The translations under genes were made by a program, and so were the position numbers. From positions 59,071,567 through 59,135,566 of the forward strand of contig NC_133653.1 in assembly GCF_009905375.1 (NCBI RefSeq): DNA of 64,000 nucleotides, in the 5' to 3' direction. This document shows positions 22,532 through 32,004 of the stretch, one piece after another; position 1 is the first letter of the stretch; every line of letters begins with the position of its first letter. Below the pieces are notes generated by a model. That model searched no databases, had not been told where the DNA came from, and was given only the letters and a program-made list of their open reading frames with translations. The DNA comes from Apium graveolens. Its lineage: Eukaryota > Streptophyta > Magnoliopsida > Apiales > Apiaceae.

Positions 22532-23109
22532 TGTTACGACCGGCATTTTATGTAATATTATTTGTGGATTAGGTATAATATTAAAGTCAAATGAAAATAT
22601 ATTCAATGATTGTACGCTAGTGTGAGTGAAAATTTCTGCATTATAAATTTGCTTTGTGTAGTATATGATTTTTCAAAGCAAGAGTTTATTTAATTTCTTT
22701 ATTTTTGATTTATAAGGAATATTCTAAGCTTTGGAAAAATTTTCTTTTAAAAGGTATTTTGTTCACAAATTTTGAAAATGATTTTATAAAGTCTCTAAAA
22801 ATCCAAGTTATTTTATGGTATAAATTTTATAATTTTGAACTTGTATTTTATTTTATAAAAATAAATCATTATAAATTTTAGTTGTCGTATTTAGCAAATT
22901 ATAAGAAAGCCCTTGCATGCAAACCACCCTCTCATTCTTTTCAAGGACAAAGAGGACAATTCCAACCTTACTAACTCTTATTTCTCTAGCCAATTTCCTT
23001 TTTTACCCTTGCATGCAAAATGCACCAAGTATAAGTGGAGGGATAGACTTGTCAATTCTCCTTTCCACTCAAATTTTGTCAAATCAAATACCATAAAAAC
23101 AAGTAAATG

Positions 23110-23235
23110 TCATGATCATTCTCAAACTCCACCCACACCTCACTCTCTCCTCCCTCCCCTTCTCCCTCCTCTCGGCCCTCCTGCCCCCTCACTCTCGGCC
23201 TTTAGCCGAGAACCACCCCTCCCCATTTTTCTTCA
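23110..23235 (+). promoter_or_regulatory. Pyrimidine-rich tract, candidate promoter/leader region of T6 LTR
   Basis: Dense CT runs (CTCTCTCCTCCCTCCCC) followed by a leader-like segment. A comparable tract occurs at 32600-32720, at 10990-11110 in T3, at 60935-61020 in T5 and at 10345-10420 in T2. The conserved position suggests the start of the transcript, but no core promoter is proven. Confidence 0.35.
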
Positions 23236-26200
23236 TTTATCCACCAAGCTTCTACTCTTTATACAAGTAAATGTTATCTCCCATACCATGATCACTCATA
23301 TTTCAAAGAGTTTTGAGTAGAAAGTTTAAGTTTAAGGGTTGCATGTAAAGGTTTTAGTGAAACTCAAAATACAATCTTGATTCTTATGGATTTAAGGTTG
23401 TTTTTGAGAGGACTACAATGAATGAATAAGTGCCAAGTCTTGATAAGGAAACTCTTGATGATTTAATGGCCATTTCCATCCATTTCATTCGGCCATGACC
23501 ATATGGGAGCCGAATGAATGGTCCTTGAAATCATTCTTGTTGTTTTGATCAATTTTTGCATGTTTATGTGATAATGACTTGAATTTTGTGGTGAAAATTT
23601 GATAAAACTCCTTGCATGCTAAGTGATCATCTAGGTATACCTTATGCTAGGCTTGAATGTCAATTTTAAGATGGAATATATGTAGAAAATGTGTTGTTTT
23701 GGTTTGAAAAACCCGAAGGCATGCATGCATGAGGATTTCTCTTAGAATGTTGTAAGATTTTGATCATTTGGAAAGATTTTGTTAGTGAGCCTTAATTTCA
23801 GTAGGTATAATGTGTTAATATTGATTTATGCTTCTTGTTGCATGGTAATAATTCGTGATTATCTTTTATAAAAATGCATACCTTGTTGTTTCAAAAGCAT
23901 GAAGATTTGTGATGTGTGAAGTGTAGATTCTCTTGTTTTGCCATAATTGTACCTTAGGTAAGGATGATCTCACCCAAGGTTATTTTGAGAATAAGGGAGT
24001 TAGTTCAGTAGATTACCATGTTTAAGTCTTGGTTTGAGTATTGGGTTGTTGGTAGTTAAGTTTGTCAAGTCAAAGCCTTGGAGAAATGAGAGTTATAGTT
24101 TCTGCAGAAAATCAGTTTAGTACGCTGAGGTTTAGAGTGAGTTTTGACCATGTCATTGGTGTGCACTTTGAGGCCCAAGTCATCAGAAGTTAGTATTGGG
24201 AGTATATAAAAGGTTTTAGGAGTTGGTTGGAGGTTTGCATGTCATTTGGTTAGGTGCACAAGTAGAATAACAAAATCTGTTCAGCAGGGGACAGTTTTGT
24301 TGCAACTTAGAAATAGGGAGATTTGACCATGTCATGGGTAGGCCCTCATTAGGCCCTATTGGGCCTTAGTTAGAGGGAGTGTCAGAGAAGTTTTTCCAAC
24401 CATATTTCATAGGATATGAGTTAGAACCATGTGTCACAAGTTAATTCAAGTCAGGCCATTTTCTGCCCAGAAAAACAGGGAAACCTTGGACTTTTAGCTT
24501 AGGCCCAAGAAGGCCCAAGCCAGGCCATTGAGCCACATCAAGTTTGTGAGATGCCCTTAGGTCAGGAGAGTCTTGTGTAAAAGTTTTGAAGGAAAAATTG
24601 TAGTTTAAGAGTGCCTAATGCACTCAAGAAACTATAGTTGTCATTCTGAAATTTGCACCAGTGAGCACTATCACTTATCACATAGTTTTAGAACACTTAG
24701 AAGTGAGTATTAGGTCGACCACCATAGTTGTAAGATAGTATAAGGTCAGTAGAGAAAAAGGCACAAGTGAGGGTCAATAGGTTTTGGATAATTTAGGAAA
24801 GGCACATCGAGTTAGGAAGCCAAAATTTGAAGACTTTGTCTAGTTTAGCGACCAAGTGACTTAAGTTGTGAGTCGAGATCATCCAAGCCTAGTGTTGCAT
24901 TATGGTGTTATATGATATTAATATACGATATGTGATTATGTGGCTACGTGTGTACATTTAAAATATAAAGGTGGATATAAATTAGGTGCGTATAGGCCTA
25001 AGTGCCATCCATGTTTAATTTCGGGTTGTAAATAGGTTAAGATGGTAAGAATATATTATAATGAGGATTATTATTATTTATGTAGGATCTCAAGACGAGG
25101 GAGAACTTGCCATAAAAGTCGAGTGAAGCTCCAGTTGCTCCTACCAGTCAGACCAGACCAGCCTATCTCAAGGCAAGTGATTCAACTTGACCTTCGTATT
25201 TACTATAAACAGTTCATATATATCGATGCAATTATCCTGAGTCATTTTGATATGTTTAAATCAAGCGTATCTTTCGTTTATCTTTGAATTATATAGAAAT
25301 GCCATGAACCCTCGAGTATGTAATGCAAGTAGTTCAAAAGTCTTTTCATGATAGTTAAATGCCATGATAAAATGAAGAGTTGTTATATTACTTGATTGAT
25401 CCTCTTGATTAACATGCTGATGATTCCTAAGTATTGATATCTCATCCTGATACTTGAACCCCTATAGAACCTTACCTTGAACTCTGATAGTCAGAAACTT
25501 ACCAACATGATTCCTCATTGATTGATACCCCCTTTCCTATCCTAAAGCTTGACAATTCTGATATATATATATACATCCTGAGCTAGAGATCATTACCTTA
25601 ACACCCATAGTATTCGTGAAGCTTATCTTCTTAATGATCCAACACTTGTACCTTGACGAGAAACCATTGCTTTAAGCCCAGTTTGGCATTACCCCTTCAT
25701 ATTATCCATTAGTCTCACCATATTTTCCTGTCCAAGTTCTGACATATGAAAACCTTTTGGTTACCCTAATAGAGTAAAGTTTTGTGAATCATGGCCCTGA
25801 GATTTAGTACCATATTTCCCATGTTTCGAGTTGATCTATAATCCCTTACTAAAAATATTTACTGTTAAAAGAGATTTTGTTACAATTCGGCATCAGCTTT
25901 TGAAATAAATAAAATATGGGTTTTCAGTCCCAAAGGGGGATAAATGTTTTCTTGAATAGTGGATCTGGACTGAGACGCGAGTCCTTTCCACACTTATATT
26001 AGGCTTAAAAGTTGCCTAGGGATTCCCGTTAATGTTTTAGAACCCAGCGAGGTTCGGGATTACTTCACGGCTTATCACCGGCTGTAATCCGTAGCGTCAT
26101 AAAATGATTTTGATTAAGACATGTTTTTAAAATTGTTTTGATGCAAGCAAAATGATGCCATCTCACATAGTTTTATCTCTCGTTATCATTAGTTATGTCT

Positions 26201-26263
26201 TTCCATTTTCATTCTTAAAAGTATATCTCAATTTATATTTTGTGTCGTACTGTTAGCACTTGT

Positions 26264-26278
26264 TGAGCATTTGGCTCA
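26264..26278 (+). other. LTR inverted repeat TGAGC-N5-GCTCA (T6)
   Basis: Arms 26264-26268 and 26274-26278. The A of GCTCA is 26 nt before the AG of ATTACAG (26304), the usual branch-point distance in plants. The same pair is at 35734-35748. Confidence 0.5.
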
Positions 26279-26313
26279 CTTATTGCTTTACCCTGATATT
26301 ACAGCTAGCAGCT

Positions 26314-26385
26314 ATGGTTAGATTCAAGCAGACTGCCCGTAAGACCTGTGATGCTGATGCTTATGTTCGAGCTCAGGTAGAATAA
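26314..26385 (+). other. T6 LTR mini-ORF with histone H3 tail-like N terminus
   Basis: 23 codons starting MVRFKQTARKTCDADAYVRA. Residues 1, 3 and 5-10 equal those of plant histone H3 (MARTKQTARK). The run AAG CAG ACT GCC CGT AAG uses codons also common in plant H3 genes. It follows ATTACAG by 9 nt. The donor-like CTCAG|GTAGAA at 26376/26377 is in phase with ORF0 at 26690. Resemblance stops after codon 10. Chance or capture of H3 5' coding sequence are both possible. Confidence 0.5.
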
Positions 26386-26689
26386 GTAATAATAGTTGTG
26401 TGAGGACTCGGTATTTGTAATCAGATGTAATAGTTGGTAGTGTTGGGCTGTTCCAAACCCTAAACTGGAAGATCTTGGAGTTGGTTGTGTATTCTTCATT
26501 AAAATGATGTAATAGCTATATTTATTTTGCTGTTTAAGTTGGGGGTGTGACAGGTTTTAGTATCAGAGCTATGATTTAGAGTCCCTGGACAGCCCAAATA
26601 GGTTATAGGATTTGTGTGTAGGTTATAGATATTATGCGAGAGAGTAGGTTAAGTAAATTATTATTAATACTCCTCTTATTGGTTGTCAG
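26377..26689 (+). other. T6 predicted intron spanning LTR end and primer site
   Basis: Donor GCTCAG|GTAGAA and acceptor TTGGTTGTCAG|CAAAGG, 313 nt, phase 0 on both sides. It removes the LTR terminus (26552) and the primer site. ORF0 of T6 has no in-frame ATG near its start, so a start codon in the LTR exon would solve a real problem. Confidence 0.5.
26558..26569 (+). other. T6 primer-binding site, one mismatch
   Basis: TAGTATCAGAGC, identical to the initiator tRNA-Met complement except G-to-A at the second base. Confidence 0.85.
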
Positions 26690-27046
26690 CAAAGGGCGCA
26701 TTCCTCGTCATCCTCTGGGTCGGACGACACTATTGCTTTCTCCGTGTATGCTGAGTTGAGGCGCGAGTTCGACATGCTTCAGGGCAAGTACGACTGACTG
26801 ATAGACCGACTGAAGAACGTGTATCCGGACAGCCGAAACTACGAAGGGAAGCCCAAGGAGCAGATGACTGCGAGACTTGAGACCTTGGTTCAGTACGTCA
26901 ACACTAAGCTTGAGGAGATGCCAGCGCACCGGGACCGCACCAGCCAGTATGTCATTCAGATGGTGGCAGATGAGCTCCAGAGTATTGTGAAGACGCTTCA
27001 AGAGGAAAAGACTACCAAGCCCCGTTCAGATGGAGTGGAGCCTTAG
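26690..27046 (+). pseudogene. T6 ORF0: leader protein, one internal stop
   Basis: Frame from the predicted acceptor to the stop at 27044-27046, about 118 codons, interrupted by a TGA at 26795-26797. It starts with a serine/acidic stretch (HSSSSSGSDD). A helical segment around FSVYAELRREFDMLQGKYD follows, then a long charged helix (YVIQMVADELQSIVKTLQEE). It is shorter than ORF0 of T4 and T7 and lacks their proline-rich part. Unknown function. The GTG at 26819 is not a convincing start. Confidence 0.5.
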
Positions 27047-27357
27047 TTCTTTCCATTTACCTTTCATGTTGTTGTACTATCAGACTCTATGGAATCCCCA
27101 GTTGTTTCCGTTTTTCCTTTAAATAAGCCTGTTATTCCTAGAAACAGACTATATCCCAATCCTATGTACTGTGACCTTTAAAATTTCAATAATTATGTGC
27201 TATTGTTCCATTTGCTCTCAACTGTTATTTTATGTTTTTATCATCATATCTGCTTAATTTGGAAACTTGACCCCATATGTAAATGAGAATGCCATGCGAT
27301 ACCCTCGAATCATTTTATCATTCATATCTGTTTTGACACAACTCTTATTTCAGGATC
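27047..27357 (+). other. T6 spacer between ORF0 and gag
   Basis: AT-rich, no gene. It ends with a strong acceptor-like sequence, ACTCTTATTTCAG (27343-27355 region), 4 nt before the gag ATG at 27358. Confidence 0.5.
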
Positions 27358-30300
27358 ATGCCTCCCAAAAAGAAGAACCCAACAACCACCTCCACCACAG
27401 ACCCAAATATTCTTCGACTACTGGAAACCTTGCAACAACAAACCAATGCTATAGCTCAACAACAACTAACTCTTCAACAATGAATTGAAAACCAAGATAA
27501 CCGTGAGCCACACCAACCACCTGAACCACCAGTACCACCTAGACAAATTATCACTTTCAAGGCTTTTCAGAATGTGAATCCACCTGCATTTCATGATACC
27601 ACTGATCCAGTGATAGCTAACACAGGATCAAGGAGATGGAAAGGGCTTTTGAGTTGGTACAGTTAGGAGACGATCAGAAGATGCCGTATGCTACTTACTT
27701 CTTGAAGGGAGAAGTTATCTATTGGTGGGAATCAGTAAAGGCTATGGAAGTCACTCAGCAGGTTTCTTGGGAGAGATTTAAGAAGTTATTTCTGGACAAG
27801 TATTACCCTAAGTACATGCAGAATCAGATGGAGCTAAAATTTCTTGAGTTGAAGCAAGGAAACATGACTGTATTGGAGTATGAGAAGAAGTTCACTGAGT
27901 TGTCAAGGTTTGTGATAAAGTATACCAGCACTGAGGAGGAAAAAGCAAAGAAATTTCAGCAAGGATTGGAGCCTTGGATCAGAGATAGGGTGGCTATGTT
28001 TGAGCTTGAAACTTATGCGGGAGTAGTACAGAAAGCTGCTCTGATTGAGAATAATGGGATGCAGTCAAGGAAAGAGAGGGATAACAAGAAGAGGAAGGTT
28101 CCATTTTATAGAGAAAAGTCTGAACCCGAAAGTTCAAAAGATCGGAATATAAAGAGGATTGGTTTCCAGAAGGGCGGAAATTTTCAAAAAAAGGGAAATT
28201 TGGGCAAAAGGCAAGAATCAAAAGGGAACAACCAGGCAAGCCAAGGGCAAGTTGGAGAAAACAGGTTCCAGAGACCGGAATGCAAGCACTGTGGAAGAAG
28301 GCACCCCGGAGTGTGCAATAAGCTGAGCATGACCTGTTATAGGTGCAATCAGAAGGGACATTTGGCAAATGAGTGCAAGATGCCGAAGCCAGGAGTTACG
28401 TGCTACAAGTGTGGGAAGACTGGACACATAGCTAGGGAGTGCAAGGCAACCGGACCAGTCAAAGCTCTAATGAATGTGGCAAGTACTAGTGCGAGTGTGC
28501 CAGCTGAGGTATTGGCATTACCTCCACCACCCGCACCAACCCCGCAAGCAACAGCAAGGACATTTGATCTAAAGATGAAGGATGCTATTCAGAATTCCGA
28601 GGTGATAGCAGGTACACTTTTACTCAATAATGTCAAAGCTAAAGTATTGATTGATTCGGGAGCAACAAGATCTTTCATATCAGAATCTTTTGTTGATAAG
28701 CTCCAATGTGAGAAAATGGTTATGAGTGAGGTAGTAAATGTGGTAATTGCGAACCAAGAGAAGATTCCTATGAATCAATTTTGTCCAAAGTGTGAGATTG
28801 ATATTTCGGGGTATAAGTTCTCAGCCGACTTGATACTCTTCAAGTTGGGAGAGTTTGATATAATTTTAGGAATGAATTGGTTAGGAGAGAATAGCGCTCA
28901 GATAAATTGTAAGACCAAGAGAGTGTATTTAAAGACGAAGAGTGGAGAGAAGGTAGTATTTAAGGGGCAGAGGCAAGAACAACTATTTCTTACAATTGTT
29001 CAGGCTAAGAAGTTACTTAGAAAAGGTTGTGAGTCGTTCCTGGCATATGTAGTGGATTTAGAGAGAGGCAACCCCAGCATGAAAGATATTCCTGTAGTTA
29101 ACGAGTTCCCCGATGTGTTTCCTGACGAACTACCAGGCTTACCACCAGATCGACAAATTGAGTTCGAGATCAACCTTGCTCCAGGCACGGAACAAGTTTC
29201 AAAGGCCCCATATAGGATGACACCAGCAGAAATGAAAGAGTTGGCGAGCCAGCTACAAGAATTATTGGATAAGGGAGTGATACGGCCAAGTGCGTCGCCA
29301 TAGGGAGCACCTGTTCTGTTTGTAAAGAAGAAAGATGGGAGTATGCGACTATGCATAGATTATCGGGAGTTGAATAAGGTAACGATCAAGAACCGCTACC
29401 CGCTACCAAGGATAGATGACCTTTTTGATCAGTTGAAGGGAGCAAAATGCTTTTCGAAGATTGATTTGAGATCGGGATACCATCAATTAAAGATCAAAGA
29501 AGAAGATATTCCCAAGACCGCATTCAGGACCAGATATGGGCATTATGAATTCCTAGTAATGCCGTTTGGATTGACCAACGCTCCGGCCGCATTTATGGAT
29601 CTGATGAATCGGGTATTTAAGAAGTATTTGGACAAATTTGTCATGGTATTCATTGATGACATCCTTATTTATTCTAAGTCGGAAGAAGAACATAAGCAGC
29701 ACCTCTGGATAGCATTGGAGATACTCCGACAAGAGAAGTTGTATGCCAAGTTTACCAAATGTGAGTTTTGGTTAAAGGAAGTTCAATTTTTGGGGCATGT
29801 TATTGGAAATGAGGGAGTTAAAGTGGATCCGGCAAAGATTGAGGCAGTTATGAGTTGGGAGAGGCCAAAGACTCCTACGGAAGTGCGAAGTTTTCTAGGA
29901 TTGGCCGGATACTATAGAAGATTCGTTAAGGATTTCTCGAAGATCGCCACGCCATTGACCAAGTTAACCAGAAAGAATCAAAAGTTTGAATGGAGTGCAA
30001 AATGTGAAGATAGCTTTCAAGAGTTAAAGCAGAAGTTGGTAACAGCTCCGGTGTTGGTACTTCCAGATGATCAAGGGAATTTTGTAATATTCAGCGACGC
30101 TTCACATAAGGGTTTGGGTTGTGTGTTGATGCAACACAGTAAAGTGATCGCATATGCGTCAAGACAGTTGAAACCGCATGAGTTAAAGTACCCGACGCAT
30201 GACTTAGAACTAGCCGCCATAGTGTTCGCACTTAAGATTTGGAGACATTACCTCTACGGAGAGAAGTGTGAAATCTACACAGATCACAAGAGTTTAAAGT

Positions 30301-31970
30301 ATATTTTTACTCAGAAAGAGCTCAATATGAGGCAGAGGAGATGGCTGGAATTGATCAAGGACTATGACTGTTCGATAAATTACCATCCTGGAAAGGCGAA
30401 CGTAGTGGCCGATGCTCTAAGTAGGAAGGAGAGATTGAATATGATGATAACATCAAAAGAGTTATCTGAAGAAATCGAAAAATTGGAATTGGAACTTTGT
30501 GCTTATGGAAAAGTCGAGGAAGTTTGTCGTGCAATGACCTTTCAGCCAACACTAGTGGAAAAGATAAAGAAGTGTCAAGAGGAAGTAATGGAAAAAGAGA
30601 AGAATCAGTTATCTGGAGAGGAGATTAATACTCAAAGGGATGAGCAAGGGATACTAAGGTTTTCATCCAGAATATGGATTCCCCATGTACCTGAATTAAA
30701 GAATGAGATCCTCCATGAAGCCCATAATTCGAAATTTTCAATCCACCCGGGAAGCACCAAGATGTATCGAGACTTAAAGAAGAACTTTTGGTGGCCAAAT
30801 ATGAAGCGAGACGTGGCAGAATGGGTTGCGAAGTGCTATACTTGTCAGAAAGTAAAGGCAGAACATCAACGACCAAGCGGATTAATTCAGCCCCTGAAGA
30901 TTCCAGAATGGAAATGGGAAAATATCGCTATGGACTTTATAGTAGGACTACCGCGAACGAAATCCGGACATGACGCAATATGGGTTATAATTGATCATCT
31001 TACGAAGTCGGCGCATTTCCTTCCAATAAACGAGAAGTCGTCATTGGACAAGTTGGTTCATCTGTATGTGCGCGAAATCGTACTAAGGCATGGAGTACCC
31101 GTATCAATAGTTTCAGACAGAGATCCCCGATTTAACTCGAGATTCTGGAAGCAATTTCAGGAATGTCTTGGCACAAAGTTGAATATGAGCACGGCGTACC
31201 ACCCGCAGACTGATGGCCAGAGTGAAAGGACAATTCAAACAATTGAAGACATGTTGCGCAGTTGTGCAATCGATTTTGCAGGAAGTTGGGACGACCATTT
31301 GCCGTTGATTGAATTCTCTTACAACAACAGCTATCATTCCAGTATCGGCATGCCACCATACGAAGCTTTGTACGGGCGAAAATGTAGATCACCAACAAGT
31401 TGGGATGAAATAGGAGAAGGAAGAATTCTCGGCTCGGATTTGGTACAACAATTGCATGACTCAGTCAAGTTAATTCAGAAAAGGTTGCTTGCTGCTCAAG
31501 ATAGACAGAGGAAGTATGCGGATCCAGCGCGTAAGGACGTTCAATTCCAAATTGGCGAAGCTGTGTTGCTGAAGGTGTCACCTAGAAAAGGGTTGATGAG
31601 ATTTGGCAAGAAAGGGAAGTTAGCACCTAGATACATAGGTCCTTTTGAGATTTTGAGTCAAGTAGGAAAGGTAGCCTACGAGTTGGCGTTACCACCTCAG
31701 TATCAGCATGTGCATAAAGTGTTCCATGTGTCGTTGCTTAAGAAGTACAATCATGACGCTAGCCATGTGATAGAATATGAACCTGTAGAAATTCAGGCAG
31801 ACCTGACATTTGTGGAGCAACCGGTTAAAATACTCGACTGGCAAGTAAAGAGTCTTAGAAATAAGTCAGTAAAGTTAGTAAAAGTACTTTGGAGGAACCC
31901 TAAGGTCGAAGAGTCGACTTGGGAGTTAGAGTCTGATATGCGTTCCCGGCATCCTCATCTTTTCTCTTAG
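27358..31970 (+). pseudogene. T6 gag-pol polyprotein with three lesions
   Basis: Starts MPPKKKNPTT at 27358 and ends HLFS at 31970. Order: glutamine-rich N terminus; capsid region (about 27560-28060); three cysteine clusters (about 28282-28445), including CYRCNQKGHLANEC and CYKCGKTGHIAREC; protease [13 protein letters not shown] (about 28647); RT with [10 protein letters not shown] (about 29650); RNase [16 protein letters not shown] (about 30090); integrase HHCC ending [11 protein letters not shown] (about 30840) and catalytic [14 protein letters not shown] (about 31110) and [13 protein letters not shown] (about 31220); chromodomain (about 31800-31970). Lesions: TGA at 27481, a one-base deletion near 27624, and TAG at 29301 replacing a tryptophan codon. 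Otherwise open, including 875 codons at 29343-31970. Confidence 0.93.
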
Positions 31971-31991
31971 ATTCTGGGGACAGAATCCCTT

Positions 31992-32004
31992 AAGGGGGAG
32001 AGGA
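31992..32004 (+). other. T6 polypurine tract
   Basis: AAGGGGGAGAGGA directly before the 3' LTR start TGTTACG. Confidence 0.85.

Larger units (their letters stand above)
22532..26552 (+). repeat. T6 5' LTR, 4.02 kb
   Basis: From TGTTACGACCGGC to GGGGGTGTGACA. A C/T-rich tract at about 23110-23235 resembles plant Y-patch promoter sequence, and a TATAAAAATA lies near 22854. Which of these marks the start of transcription cannot be fixed by reading. The ORFs at 22913-23320 and 25042-25287 recur in the 3' LTR as expected for a duplicated sequence and have no recognised domain. Confidence 0.93.

Noticed and set aside
22913..23320. 135-codon ORF repeated at 32387-32794 (and partly in T3)
   Set aside because: Conservation is explained by LTR duplication. 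It spans the pyrimidine-rich promoter-like tract and is low complexity (Pro/Leu/Ser).
25042..25287. Tyrosine-rich ORF repeated at 34516-34761 and 12919-13122
   Set aside because: Again an LTR copy effect; the T3 version diverges and stops early. An acceptor-like TTTATGTAG lies inside, so this may be non-coding LTR leader rather than a protein.
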